Part shown: in pieces, positions 20,108 to 29,106 of the stretch
How the letters are laid out: each line of letters starts with the position of its first letter
How positions within the stretch are numbered: the stretch's first letter is position 1
Origin: Alphaproteobacteria bacterium
GTDB lineage: Bacteria > Pseudomonadota > Alphaproteobacteria > Rhizobiales > Amorphaceae
Length of the DNA: 32,195 nucleotides
Reading direction: 5' to 3'
NCBI GenBank assembly: GCA_030431335.1
Contig: JAUIJH010000049.1
Span: forward strand, 1 to 32,195
Made by a program: the position numbers and the translations under genes
The notes under the pieces: model-generated
Database searches by the model: none
What the model was told of the DNA's origin: nothing
Seen by the model: the letters and a program-made list of their open reading frames with translations, nothing else

Positions 20108-20776
20108 GTGCGTGAGGCCACGTTCGGTCGCGACCCAGCGCGCCGGCCGGCCGGGCGCGCGCAGTGGCGCCGGCTGTCGCGGGGCCTCGCCGCCGCGCTC
20201 GTCATGCTGCAGCTCGGCGCGGCCGACCCCGCCGGAGCGCAGGCGCCGGAGCCGGCCGACCCCGCCGTGGCCCGCCTCAACCACGCCGGCTATGCGCGCA
20301 AGCGCCACTGCACCGCCGTCGCCGTGGCGCCGCGCGTGGCGCTCACCGCCGCACACTGTCTGGACGGCGTGCCGGCGGACGAGTTTCACCTCCTGTTCGG
20401 CTATGCGCGCATGGGGTGGGCCGGAGAGGGGCGGATCGGCGCGGTGCATCCGCTCGGAGGCGATCTCGCGGCGCTGTGCCTGGTGGAGCCGGCCCCGGCG
20501 GTGCGGCCCGTCGGCCCCCCGCCGCGACAGGGCGAGCCGGTGCGGCTCGTGGGCTACGGCCGGCCGCGCACGCATGTGCAGCATCCGCGCACCTGCGCCG
20601 TGCTTGGCCGTGGCGGCGGCCGGCTCGGCATCGATTGCCCGGCCACGCAGGGCGATTCGGGCGGGCCCGTCATCGACCGCGAGGGCCGCGTGGTGGGCAT
20701 CCTGTCACGCGCCGGCCATGCCGACGCGCTCGCCGTCGGCGTGCCGGCGGACGCGGCGGCCGCCTGCGGGCGCTGA
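20108..20776 (+). CDS. Secreted trypsin-like serine protease
   Basis: The 222-residue protein has a long basic N-region, then a signal core (LSRGLAAALVMLQLGAADPA, then GAQ). The triad is visible: His83 in TAAHC, Asp119 in GGDLAALCL, and Ser184 in QGDSGGPV. The domain is compact (H to D 36 residues) yet keeps the C-terminal VVGILS strand. Family S1; exported to the periplasm or beyond, substrate unknown. GTG 20108 is the best start because the signal core needs its basic residues upstream and no in-frame ATG precedes it closely; the ribosome site (AGGGAAG) is about 13 nt away, which is long. It runs toward glyS, 102 bp ahead. Confidence 0.82.
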   Translation: MREATFGRDPARRPAGRAQWRRLSRGLAAALVMLQLGAADPAGAQAPEPADPAVARLNHAGYARKRHCTAVAVAPRVALTAAHCLDGVPADEFHLLFGYARMGWAGEGRIGAVHPLGGDLAALCLVEPAPAVRPVGPPPRQGEPVRLVGYGRPRTHVQHPRTCAVLGRGGGRLGIDCPATQGDSGGPVIDREGRVVGILSRAGHADALAVGVPADAAAACGR

Positions 20777-20878
20777 GGGGGCGCGCCCGGCGCCGTCGCC
20801 GCCGCTCCCGCCACCGCGGGGGCTTTCATGGCGCCGGGGAGGGTGCTACCGACCCTCGACCCTGGAAAGCCTGCCCCG

Positions 20879-23059
20879 ATGCCTGAACTGTTTGTCGAAA
20901 TCCTGAGCGAAGAGATCCCCGCGCGCATGCAGCGCCGGGCGGCCGGCGACCTCAAGCGCCTCGTCACCGATGCGCTGGTGGAGGCCGGTCTCACCTACGA
21001 AGGCGCCTATGCCAGCGCCACGCCGCGCCGCCTCATCCTGTCGGTGCAGGGCCTGCCGGCGCGCTCGCCCGACCGGCACGAGGAGCGCAAGGGCCCGCGC
21101 GTCGGCGCGCCGGACAAGGCGCTGCAAGGCTTTTTGCGTGCGGCCGGGCTCGCCTCCATCGAGGCGGCCGAAATCGTCAGCGACCCCAAGAAGGGCGATT
21201 TCTACGTCGCGCGCACCGAGGTGCCGGGCCGTGCCGCCATCGAGATCGCGGCCGAGGCCATCGGCGAGACGGTGCGGCGCTTTCCCTGGCCGGTCTCGAT
21301 GCGGTGGGGCGCCGCATCGGCCGATCCCGCCTCGCTGCGCTGGATCCGCCCGCTGACGTCGATCGTGGCCACCTTCGGCGCCGACAACGAGGACCCGGAC
21401 ATCCTCCCCCTCGCGCTCGAGGGCGTGCCGGTGGGGGCGGAAACGGTCGGCCATCGCTTCCACGCGCCCGCCAGGATCCGCGTGCGCCGGCTCGCCGACT
21501 ATCAGCCGGCCATGGAGCGGGCCTTCGTGGTGGTCGACCTCGACCGGCGGCGCGAGCTGATCCTCGACGGCGCCAAGAACGCCGTGTTCGCGCTGGGTCT
21601 GGAACTGGTGGAGGACGACCGCCTGCTGGAGGAGGTGGCGGGGCTGGTGGAATGGCCGGTGGTGCTGGTGGGCCGCTTCGAGGAGGCCGCGCTCGATTTG
21701 CCGGACGAGGTGATCCGCCTCACCATCCGCGAGAACCAGAAGTGCTTCGTGACGCGCGACCCGGGAAGCGGGCGCCTCTCCAACGCCTTCGTGCTGACGG
21801 CCAACATCGAGGCCACCGATGGCGGGGCCGCCATCATCGACGGCAACGAGCGGGTGGTGCGCGCCCGCCTCGCCGATGCGCGCTTCTTCTGGGAGCAGGA
21901 CCTCAAGGTGCCGCTGGAAGGGCATCTGGAGCGGCTGAAGGCGGTCACCTTCCACGAGCGCCTCGGCAATCAGTGGGAGCGCGTGGAGCGCATCGCGACG
22001 CTGGCGGCGCTGATCGCGGACCGGCTGGGCGCGGATGCGGCGCTGGCCGAGCGGGCCGCGCGTCTCGCCAAGGCCGACCTTGCCAGCCAGATGGTGGGCG
22101 AGTTCCCGGAGCTGCAAGGCTACATGGGCCGCCGCTATGCCGAGGCGCAGGGCGAGCCCGAGGCTGTCGCGCACGCCATCGAGGCCCATTACGCGCCGCT
22201 CGGCCCGTCCGACGCGGTGCCGACCGAGCCGGTGTCGGTGGCCGTGGCGCTGGCCGACAAGCTCGACCAATTGATGTGGCTGTGGTCGGCGGGCGAGAAG
22301 CCGACGGGCTCGGGCGATGCGTTCGGCCTGCGCCGCGCCGCGCTCGGGATCATCCGCATCGTGCTCGAAAACGGGCTCAGGCTGCCCCTGCGCGACGCGG
22401 CGGGCGAGGGGCTGGTGCGCGACGCGTGGGGCCGTCACGCCGGGTCCGACGCGTTCGAGGCGCTGCGCGAGACGACGGCGGCCGAGCCCACCGCGCCGGA
22501 GCTGCTCGCCGCCGGCGCGGCCTTCGGCGAGGGTGAGGAGCCGTTGAAATTCCTCATCGACCGCTTCGTGGTGGCCCAGCGCGACGCGGGCGTGCCGGCC
22601 GAGATCGTGCGCGCCATCGTGCCGGCGCTCGCCACGATCGACCTCGTCGACATCGTCAACCGCATCGGCGCGCTCACCGATTTCCTCGCCAGCGAGGACG
22701 GCGCGACGCTGATGGCCGGCTACCGCCGCGCCGCCAACATCTTGCGCGCCGAGGAGAAGAAGGACGGGGCGGCCGCGCAGGGCGCCGTCTCGCGCGACGC
22801 GCTCGAGGAGCCGCAGGAGCTCGCCTTGACCGACGCGGTGGCCGAGGCCGGCCGCGCCGTCGACGCGGCGCTGGCGGGCGAGGACTACCGCGCCGCGATG
22901 GCCGCGCTCGCGGCGTTGCGGGCGCCGGTGGACGCGTTCTTCGAGGCGGTGCTGGTCAATGCCGACAACCCAGACCTGCGGCAAAATCGCTTGCGGCTCC
23001 TGGCATCGCTGCGCGACATAACCCGCAAGGTGGCGGACTTTTCCGAGATCTCCGGATAA
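20879..23059 (+). CDS. glyS: Glycyl-tRNA synthetase beta subunit
   Basis: The 726-residue tRNA-recognition subunit of the bacterial alpha2-beta2 enzyme charges tRNA-Gly. It begins [18 protein letters not shown], the family N-terminus; an in-frame ATG 51 nt earlier gives residues not shared with relatives. [40 protein letters not shown] and [12 protein letters not shown] are recognisable. The C-terminal anticodon-binding part ends [12 protein letters not shown], then [12 protein letters not shown]. The alpha subunit gene glyQ, usually close upstream, is not in this window; a secreted protease precedes glyS instead. Confidence 0.96.
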   Translation: MPELFVEILSEEIPARMQRRAAGDLKRLVTDALVEAGLTYEGAYASATPRRLILSVQGLPARSPDRHEERKGPRVGAPDKALQGFLRAAGLASIEAAEIVSDPKKGDFYVARTEVPGRAAIEIAAEAIGETVRRFPWPVSMRWGAASADPASLRWIRPLTSIVATFGADNEDPDILPLALEGVPVGAETVGHRFHAPARIRVRRLADYQPAMERAFVVVDLDRRRELILDGAKNAVFALGLELVEDDRLLEEVAGLVEWPVVLVGRFEEAALDLPDEVIRLTIRENQKCFVTRDPGSGRLSNAFVLTANIEATDGGAAIIDGNERVVRARLADARFFWEQDLKVPLEGHLERLKAVTFHERLGNQWERVERIATLAALIADRLGADAALAERAARLAKADLASQMVGEFPELQGYMGRRYAEAQGEPEAVAHAIEAHYAPLGPSDAVPTEPVSVAVALADKLDQLMWLWSAGEKPTGSGDAFGLRRAALGIIRIVLENGLRLPLRDAAGEGLVRDAWGRHAGSDAFEALRETTAAEPTAPELLAAGAAFGEGEEPLKFLIDRFVVAQRDAGVPAEIVRAIVPALATIDLVDIVNRIGALTDFLASEDGATLMAGYRRAANILRAEEKKDGAAAQGAVSRDALEEPQELALTDAVAEAGRAVDAALAGEDYRAAMAALAALRAPVDAFFEAVLVNADNPDLRQNRLRLLASLRDITRKVADFSEISG

Positions 23060-23095
23060 GCTCGCCCGCAACGATCAGGACGGAAGGAACGATCC

Positions 23096-24523
23096 ATGGC
23101 GAGCAACGGGGCCGGCGGCGGCTACGACGTCATCATCATCGGTTCGGGGCCCGGCGGCTACGTCACCGCGATCCGCTCGGCGCAGCTCGGGCTGAAGACG
23201 GCCATCGTGGAGCGCAGGCACCTGGGCGGCATCTGCCTCAACTGGGGCTGCATCCCGACCAAGGCGCTGCTGCGCTCGGCGGAAATCTATTCGCACATGG
23301 AGCACGCCAAGGATTTCGGCCTGTCGGCCAAGGAGGTCTCCTTCGACATCGGCGCGGTGGTGAAGCGCTCGCGCGGCGTCGCCTCGCAGCTCGCCAACGG
23401 CGTCGGCTTCCTCCTGAAGAAAAACAAGGTGGATGTGATCTGGGGCACAGCGAAGATCGACGCGCCCGGTAAGATCACCGTCACCGAGGCGCCGGACGCC
23501 GCCCCCAAGGGTGCGCTGGGCCCGGGCAGCTACGAGGCCAAGAACATTATCGTCGCCACCGGCGCGCGCCCCCGTGCGCTGCCGGGGCTGGAGCCGGACA
23601 AGGAACAGGTTTGGACCTATTTCGAGGCCATGGTCCCCAAGACGATGCCCAAGAGCCTGCTGGTGGTGGGCTCGGGTGCGATCGGCATCGAGTTCGCGAG
23701 CTTCTTCCACACCATGGGCGCCAAGGTGACCGTGGTGGAGGTGCTCGACCAGATCCTGCCGGTGGAGGACGCGGAGATCGCGGCCCACGTGCGCAAGCGC
23801 CTGGAAAAGCAGGGCATCGAGATCATCACCAGCGCCAAGGTCACCAAGCTCGACAAGGGCAAGACGGTGAAGGCGACGATCGAGAAGGACGGCAAGAGCG
23901 AAATCCGCGACGTGGAGCGGGTGATCTCGGCCGTCGGCGTGGTCGGCAACGTGGAGGACCTCGGGCTCGAGGGGCTGGGCGTCAAGATCGAGCGCGGCAT
24001 CGTCGCGACGGACGGGTTCGGGCGCACCAACGTCAAGGGCGTCTACGCCATCGGCGATGTGGCGGGGCCGCCGATGCTGGCCCACAAGGCCGAGCACGAG
24101 GGGGTCATCTGCGTGGAGGCCATCGCCGGGCTGAAGCCGCATCCGCTCGACCGCAACAAGATTCCGGGCTGCACCTACTGCCACCCGCAGGTGGCTTCGG
24201 TGGGGCTCACGGAGGCGAAGGCCAAGGAAGGCGGCCGCAAGATCAAGGTCGGCCGCTTCCCGTTCATCGGCAACGGCAAGGCGATCGCGCTGGGCGAGCC
24301 GGAGGGCATCGTCAAGACGATCTTCGATGCCGAGACGGGCGAACTCCTCGGCGCGCACATGGCGGGCGCGGAAGTGACCGAGCTGATCCAGGGCTTCGTG
24401 GTGGCGATGAACCTCGAAACCACGGAAGAGGACCTGATGCACGCCGTGTTCCCGCATCCGACGCTGTCGGAGACGATGCACGAGTCGGTGCTCGACGCTT
24501 ACGGACGCGTCATCCACACCTGA
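23096..24523 (+). CDS. lpdA: Dihydrolipoyl dehydrogenase (E3)
   Basis: The 475-residue flavoprotein reoxidises dihydrolipoyl groups of 2-oxoacid dehydrogenase or glycine-cleavage complexes and makes NADH. It has an FAD motif GSGPGGYVTAIRSA (about 17-30) and the redox disulfide in GGICLNWGCIPTKALL. The NAD motif is VVGSGAIGIEFASFF, and YAIGDVAGPPMLAHKAEHEG is the second FAD site. HPTLSETMHESVLDA near the C-terminus holds the His-Glu pair. The ICLNWGCIPTK form resembles pyruvate-dehydrogenase-linked E3 of alphaproteobacteria. It lies 36 bp after glyS with a good ribosome site (GGAAGGAA), so the two may share a transcript. No E1 or E2 genes are adjacent. Confidence 0.95.
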   Translation: MASNGAGGGYDVIIIGSGPGGYVTAIRSAQLGLKTAIVERRHLGGICLNWGCIPTKALLRSAEIYSHMEHAKDFGLSAKEVSFDIGAVVKRSRGVASQLANGVGFLLKKNKVDVIWGTAKIDAPGKITVTEAPDAAPKGALGPGSYEAKNIIVATGARPRALPGLEPDKEQVWTYFEAMVPKTMPKSLLVVGSGAIGIEFASFFHTMGAKVTVVEVLDQILPVEDAEIAAHVRKRLEKQGIEIITSAKVTKLDKGKTVKATIEKDGKSEIRDVERVISAVGVVGNVEDLGLEGLGVKIERGIVATDGFGRTNVKGVYAIGDVAGPPMLAHKAEHEGVICVEAIAGLKPHPLDRNKIPGCTYCHPQVASVGLTEAKAKEGGRKIKVGRFPFIGNGKAIALGEPEGIVKTIFDAETGELLGAHMAGAEVTELIQGFVVAMNLETTEEDLMHAVFPHPTLSETMHESVLDAYGRVIHT

Positions 24524-24526
24524 CGC

Positions 24527-24542
24527 GCGGGCGCTCGCCCGC
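24527..24542 (+). terminator. Weak hairpin after lpdA
   Basis: GCGGGC-GCTC-GCCCGC is a 6-bp stem with a 4-nt loop, 3 nt after the stop, without a proper U-run. It may be a weak terminator or only a stabilising hairpin. Confidence 0.3.
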
Positions 24543-24648
24543 CGCTTTCGGACGGGGCAGTCAACGCGCGTTGGCGCCCTATCTCTATTCAGGTTTGGTA
24601 CATTGCTTTGTTCGTAGTGCTGAACCTCGAGTTGAATGAGGACGGAAG

Positions 24649-27357
24649 ATGCGGCAGCTCCTAAGAGTATTTGTGGTTGCGTTGGCAGGGCTGGGGCTTG
24701 TGGGCCCGTCGCTCGGTGCCGTTGCACAGAGCGGCGCGCGGTTGCAGCAGCCGATCGCCTATGACGGGGGCGTTCAGCTTGCCCAGGCGGCGAACGCCGA
24801 CACCGACGCGGAACGCAAGAAGCGGCGCGCCGAGCGCCGTGCGCTCCTGCAATCTTTGACCCCCGAGCAGCGCCAGGCGATGCAGCAGGAGCGCCAGCAG
24901 CGCCGTGCGGCGCGCCAGGCTGGCGGCCAGATCACGCGCGAGGAGCGTCAGCGCCGCCGCGAAGTGCAGCAGAAATTCCTCGGCACGCTCACCCCGGAGC
25001 AGCGGCAGGCCTTGCAGGCCGAGCGCCAGCAGCGGCGCGCCGCCAACGCCCAAAATGGCGGCGGCGACGGCCAGAAGCTATCGCGCGAGGAGCGCCAGCA
25101 GCGCCAGCAGCGCCAACAGCAGCGGCGCGCGGCGCGGGCCGAGGCCGGGGGCCAGAACGCGGGCGGCGGTCAGAAGCTGACCCGCGAAGAGCGGCAGCAG
25201 CGCCAGCAGGCGCGGCGTGAAAAGCTGAACTCGCTCACTCCGGAGCAGCGTCAGGCCGTTCAGGCCGAGCAGCAGAGGCGCCGTCAGGCACGCGGCGATG
25301 ATTCGGGGCTGTCGCGCGAGGAGCGGCGTCAACGCCGGCTCGAGCGCCGCAACGCCGGCGAGCAGCGCGCCGGCGGCGGCGCTTCGCAGAACTTTGCCAC
25401 CAATTCCGACACCGGCAGGGCCGTCGGGGCGGCCGCCGCTGGCGGAACGGCCGCGGCCGCCGGCGCGGCCGTCGCGCAGAACATGCAGAACGACGACGGG
25501 TTGACGCCCGAAGAGCGTCGCAAGCGGCGGGCCGAACAGCGCGAGCAGCGCCAGAAGCAGCAGGCCGAGCGGCAACAGCAGCGTCAGAACGTCACGCCGG
25601 AAGAGCGCCAGCAGCGCCGCGCAGCGCGCCAGGAAATGACGCCGGAGGAGCGCCGCAAGCAGCGTGACGAGCGTCAGCAGCGCCAGCAGACCCGCGAGCA
25701 GCAGCGCCAGAACCGCGAGGCGATGACGCCGGAGCAGCGTCGTACCGCGCGCGAGCAGCGCCAGAATGCGCAGGCCGAGCGCGGCGGCAACGCCGCTCCC
25801 GCCAACCGGCAGGCCCTCACGCCCGAGGAGCGCGAGCAGCGCCGCCAGCAGCGCGCGCAGATGACCCCCGAGCAGCGTCGCGCCCAGCGCGAAGCCCAGC
25901 TCGAGGAGCGGCGCCGCCGCCAAAATGCCGCCGGCCAGGGCGACGAGGATGCCCGCCGCGCCGCGCGCGAGCAGCGCCAGAAGGAAGCCGAGCAGCAGCA
26001 GCGCCGCGAACAGCGCCAGCAGGACAAGCAGGCCGAGGAGCGTCGCCAGGCCCGCGAGGAGAAGCAGAAGCAGGAGCAGCGCCAGGAGCGTCAGGCCGAG
26101 AAGCAGCGTGAGGAACGCCGCGACGAGCGCCAGGCCGAACAGCAGCGCGAACAGCGTCGCGAGGAGCGTCAGGCCGAAAACCGGCGCGAGGAGCGGCGCG
26201 AGGCGCGCGATCTGGAGCGCCGCCAGGAGGTGCGCGAGGAGCGCCGGGAGGATCGGGCTCGCGAGGAGGCCCGCGCCCAGCGCGCCGAGCGTCGCGCCGA
26301 TGCCTTGCGCGAGGAGCGCCAGACGCTGCGCCGCCAGATCCGGCGGGCCGACCTGCGGCGCGACAATCTGCGCTTTGCCGCCCAACGCCAGGCGCGCATC
26401 GCCGATTGGGAGCGTAGCCAGGCCCTGCGCTGGCGGGCCGACCGCCGCCAGGCGCGGCGTGAGTTCGCCTTCTTCAACGGCGCTCGCCCGATTCCGCTCG
26501 GCGCGCGCACGGTCTATCGCAACGGGCCGGTGTCGTTCATCATCAACCCGTACCCGCGCCGGTTCGGTTGGCGTGCCCGGGACGTGCGCAACTACGAGCT
26601 CAACAACGGCTGGCGCGAGACCGTGGTCATCCGCCCGAACGGTGTGCGGGTCGTGACGGTGACCAACGGCTACGGCTTGCCCATCCGGCGCTACCGCGTC
26701 GTCGACGGCGGCCCGCGGGTGACGCTGTTCAACAACCTGCCGACCTGGTGGGGTCCCGAGTCGGACATCGTGGTCAACGTGCGCCCGCCGCGGGTGCGGC
26801 TGGCACCCGAGCGCTACATCGTGGAGCCCTCGCGCGCGTCGGTGGAGGACGTCTACTCGGCGCTCGTGGCCGAGCCCGTCGATGAACTCGACCGGAGCTA
26901 TACGCTGAACCAGGTGCTCGCCAACGAGACGGTGCGCGACTACATGCCCCGCGTCGACATCGACACCATCACCTTCGCGTTCGGCTCCGCCGAGGTCGAC
27001 GACAGCCAGATCGCGACGCTGGAATCCATCGGCGTGGCGATGGAGGAGGCGATCGCGGAAAATCCGGCCGAAGTGTACCTGATCGAAGGGCACACGGATG
27101 CGGTCGGCTCCGATCTCGACAACCTGGAGCTCAGCGACGCCCGCGCCGAGGCGGTGGCCGAGATCCTGACCGACTATTTCGAGATCCCGCCGGAAAACAT
27201 GGTCACGCAGGGCTTTGGCGAGGCTTACCTCAAGGTGCCGGTCGAATCGGCGAACCGTGAGAACCGCCGCGTCGCCATCCGCCGCATCACGCCGCTCCTC
27301 AGCACCGACGAGCAGATCGCCGGCTACGAGGACGAGGAACTGCCCCTGCCGCAATAA
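24649..27357 (+). CDS. Secreted OmpA-domain protein with Gln/Glu/Arg-rich repeat region
   Basis: The 902-residue product has a signal peptide (VFVVALAGLGLVGPSLGAVA; cut near 26) and a very long low-complexity region at about 55-585 dominated by Gln, Glu and Arg. In its first 410 residues it carries nine TPE(Q/E)R repeats (as in SLTPEQRQA and EMTPEERRK). A further basic, aromatic-containing segment follows (about 610-740, NGPVSFIINPYPRRFGWR). The OmpA C-terminal domain is at about 765-890, with FAFGSAEVDDSQIATL, EGHTDAVGS and LSDARAEAV, which keep the Asp and Arg that bind peptidoglycan. It is probably periplasmic or outer-membrane associated, tied to the cell wall. A strong ribosome site (GAGGACGGAAG) precedes ATG. 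The function of the repeat region is unknown. Confidence 0.88.
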   Translation: MRQLLRVFVVALAGLGLVGPSLGAVAQSGARLQQPIAYDGGVQLAQAANADTDAERKKRRAERRALLQSLTPEQRQAMQQERQQRRAARQAGGQITREERQRRREVQQKFLGTLTPEQRQALQAERQQRRAANAQNGGGDGQKLSREERQQRQQRQQQRRAARAEAGGQNAGGGQKLTREERQQRQQARREKLNSLTPEQRQAVQAEQQRRRQARGDDSGLSREERRQRRLERRNAGEQRAGGGASQNFATNSDTGRAVGAAAAGGTAAAAGAAVAQNMQNDDGLTPEERRKRRAEQREQRQKQQAERQQQRQNVTPEERQQRRAARQEMTPEERRKQRDERQQRQQTREQQRQNREAMTPEQRRTAREQRQNAQAERGGNAAPANRQALTPEEREQRRQQRAQMTPEQRRAQREAQLEERRRRQNAAGQGDEDARRAAREQRQKEAEQQQRREQRQQDKQAEERRQAREEKQKQEQRQERQAEKQREERRDERQAEQQREQRREERQAENRREERREARDLERRQEVREERREDRAREEARAQRAERRADALREERQTLRRQIRRADLRRDNLRFAAQRQARIADWERSQALRWRADRRQARREFAFFNGARPIPLGARTVYRNGPVSFIINPYPRRFGWRARDVRNYELNNGWRETVVIRPNGVRVVTVTNGYGLPIRRYRVVDGGPRVTLFNNLPTWWGPESDIVVNVRPPRVRLAPERYIVEPSRASVEDVYSALVAEPVDELDRSYTLNQVLANETVRDYMPRVDIDTITFAFGSAEVDDSQIATLESIGVAMEEAIAENPAEVYLIEGHTDAVGSDLDNLELSDARAEAVAEILTDYFEIPPENMVTQGFGEAYLKVPVESANRENRRVAIRRITPLLSTDEQIAGYEDEELPLPQ

Positions 27358-27365
27358 CGGCAAGC

Positions 27366-27387
27366 GCGCCGCCCGCGAGGGCGGCGC
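27366..27387 (+). repeat. GC-rich hairpin with GNRA-type loop after the OmpA-domain gene
   Basis: GCGCCGCCC-GCGA-GGGCGGCGC is a perfect 9-bp stem with a GCGA loop, 8 nt after the stop. It has no U-run, and may protect the mRNA end or back up the terminator 20 bp beyond. Confidence 0.55.
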
Positions 27388-27405
27388 TCATGGCTGCGAG
27401 CATTG

Positions 27406-27440
27406 AAAGCGCCGCACCCTCCGGGGGGCGGCGCTTTTTT
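27406..27440 (+). terminator. Intrinsic terminator of the OmpA-domain gene
   Basis: A 13-14 bp GC-rich stem (AAAGCGCCGC and GCGGCGCTTT, one internal mismatch) is followed by six T at 27435-27440. It lies between convergent genes and may also help stop thpR transcripts. Confidence 0.85.
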
Positions 27441-27451
27441 CGTGCCGTGCC

Positions 27452-28003
27452 TCAGGCTGCGGCTTGCGCCAGCCCCAGCTTGTAGATGTGCTCGCTGACA
27501 TAAGGGCCGCCGCCCACCGAGTCCCTGGAGGACAGCAGCGCAAAATCGTCGGCGGTGAAGGCGGGGGCGCTGAAGCCGCCGCGCAGCGTCAGCCAATCGG
27601 CCACCTCGCGGGCGGTGGTGCCGCGCAGGCGTGCCAGCGTGACGTGCGGGGTAAAGCGGCGCGATTCGGCCGGCAGCCCGAGCCGCTGCAGCCGCCGCTC
27701 CAGCGTGCCCTGCAGATCGCTCAGGGCCGCGTTGGGCAGGACGCGCGCGTACACCGAGTGCGGCCTCTTGCTCCCGAATGTGTCGAGCCCGGCGATCTCG
27801 ACGCTCACCGGGCTGCGGTTCACGCGCGACAGGTCGTAGGCGATCTCGTCGGCGGTGCGCTCGTCCACGTCGCCGATGAAGCGCAGCGTCACGTGGTAGT
27901 TCTGCGGGTCGATCCAGCGGGCGCCGCGCAGGCCGCCGCGCAGACTGGAGAGCCACATCGTCGTGTCGGTGGGAAGGGTCAGCGCGCAGAAGAGACGGGG
28001 CAT
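27452..28003 (-). CDS. thpR: RNA 2',3'-cyclic phosphodiesterase
   Basis: The 183-residue 2H phosphoesterase (LigT/ThpR) opens 2',3'-cyclic phosphates on RNA. Both catalytic motifs are present: HVTLRFIGDV (about residue 41) and HVTLARLRG (about 124). It starts MPRLFCALTLPTDTTMWL with AGGAGGT 7 nt upstream, which settles ATG 28003 over an upstream frame extension. The C-terminus YKLGLAQAAA is ordinary. It is probably a single-gene unit, convergent with the OmpA-domain gene. The in vivo substrate is uncertain in this family. Confidence 0.92.
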   Translation of the reverse strand: MPRLFCALTLPTDTTMWLSSLRGGLRGARWIDPQNYHVTLRFIGDVDERTADEIAYDLSRVNRSPVSVEIAGLDTFGSKRPHSVYARVLPNAALSDLQGTLERRLQRLGLPAESRRFTPHVTLARLRGTTAREVADWLTLRGGFSAPAFTADDFALLSSRDSVGGGPYVSEHIYKLGLAQAAA

Positions 28004-28076
28004 CGGCGGACCTCCTGTTCGGACAGTGCCACGAGTGTCCCGAGTCGCCCCCTCGCGCGCAAGGGCAACGGCCAAC

Positions 28077-28105
28077 AAAAAAGGCGCGGCCGAAGCCGCG
28101 CCTTT
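28077..28105 (-). terminator. Intrinsic terminator of the BI-1 gene
   Basis: On the minus strand AAAGGCGCGGC-TTCG-GCCGCGCCTTT is a perfect 11-bp stem with the very stable UUCG loop, followed by a run of T (six in all). Confidence 0.92.
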
Positions 28106-28131
28106 GATGCCGATATGGCCAGTCGGTTGCG

Positions 28132-28914
28132 CTAGTTGCGGTTACCGAACAGCGACAGCAACATGACGAACATGTTGATGAAGTTGAGGTAGAGCGACAG
28201 CGCGCCCATGATCGCCTTGCGGCCGGCCACGGTGCCGTCGTCGCCCACGTAGTACATCTCCTTGATGCGCTGCGTGTCGTAGGCGGTGAGGCCCGCGAAC
28301 ACCAGGACGCCGATCACCGAGATGGCGAACTGGAGCGCCGAGGACTGCAGGAACAGGTTGACCAGGGCGGCGATGATGATGCCGATCAGGCCCATGAACA
28401 GGAACGAGCCCCAGCCCGACAGGTCCTTCTTCGTGGTGTAGCCGTAGAGGCTGAGCGCGCCGAAGGAGGCGGCCGTGATGAAGAACACGCGGACGATCGA
28501 TTCGGACGTGTAGACCAGGAAGATCGAGGACAGCGACACGCCCATGACGGCGGCGAAAGCCCAGAACATCATCTGTGCCGAGGCCAGCGACATGCGCTGC
28601 ATGCGCGCGCCAAGGATGAAGATGAAGGCGAGAGGCGCGAGCATGACCACCCACTTCAGCGGCGACGTGTAGAGCGTCACGCCGAATTGGGTCAGATACG
28701 TTCCATTGCTGATCTGGGCAGCCGCGCCCGTCGGATCGCTCGTCGTGGCGAAGTTCACGATGGCGAGGGCGGCGATGCCCGTAATCACAAGGCCGATGGC
28801 CATATAATTATAGACGCGCAGCATGTAGCTGCGCAGACCCTGATCGACGCCGACGTCGACTGGCACGGCACCGACGGTCGGCCGGGCGTACGGGTTACGA
28901 TCGGAGGATGCCAT
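28132..28914 (-). CDS. Bax inhibitor-1/YccA-family membrane protein
   Basis: The 260-residue inner-membrane protein has seven hydrophobic segments, beginning after MASSDRNPYARPTVG. Family features are LRSYMLRVYNYMAIGLVITG, the central APLAFIFILGARMQRM with LASAQMMFWAFAA, and the C-terminal GALSLYLNFINMFVMLLSLF. VFAGLTAYDTQRIKEMYYVG carries the conserved Asp region. Relatives act in calcium leak, stress tolerance or FtsH-linked membrane quality control; the role here is not known. ATG 28914 with AGGGAAG upstream is preferred to a frame extension to 29043. It ends in its own strong terminator. Confidence 0.93.
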   Translation of the reverse strand: MASSDRNPYARPTVGAVPVDVGVDQGLRSYMLRVYNYMAIGLVITGIAALAIVNFATTSDPTGAAAQISNGTYLTQFGVTLYTSPLKWVVMLAPLAFIFILGARMQRMSLASAQMMFWAFAAVMGVSLSSIFLVYTSESIVRVFFITAASFGALSLYGYTTKKDLSGWGSFLFMGLIGIIIAALVNLFLQSSALQFAISVIGVLVFAGLTAYDTQRIKEMYYVGDDGTVAGRKAIMGALSLYLNFINMFVMLLSLFGNRN

Positions 28915-29106
28915 TAGCTTCCCTATAGTTCGAGTTGACCGGCCGCCACATACTGAACGGCCGGCAGCGGACGCACCTCGTCCATTGCTTTGCAATATGG
29001 GAATAAAAAATGGCCAGAGCAAGCGGTACACCGGGGGGAACAAGCGGTATTGAGCCGCGCCGCATAGTGTCGCCGCGCGCGGTTCGCCTGCCGATGGCCC
29101 GTGACA

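Noticed and set aside
20846-23071. A 741-codon minus-strand frame over glyS
   Set aside because: It is an antisense shadow; glyS motifs are on the plus strand.
24979-26200. CRISPR-like repeats in the OmpA-domain gene
   Set aside because: The repeats are in-frame codon repeats of TPEQR and QRQ type with unequal spacing, not fixed repeats with unique spacers.
25078-27363. A 761-codon minus-strand frame very rich in Leu and Ala
   Set aside because: It looks membrane-like only because it is the complement of Gln/Glu/Arg repeat codons. The plus strand has a signal peptide, ribosome site and OmpA domain.
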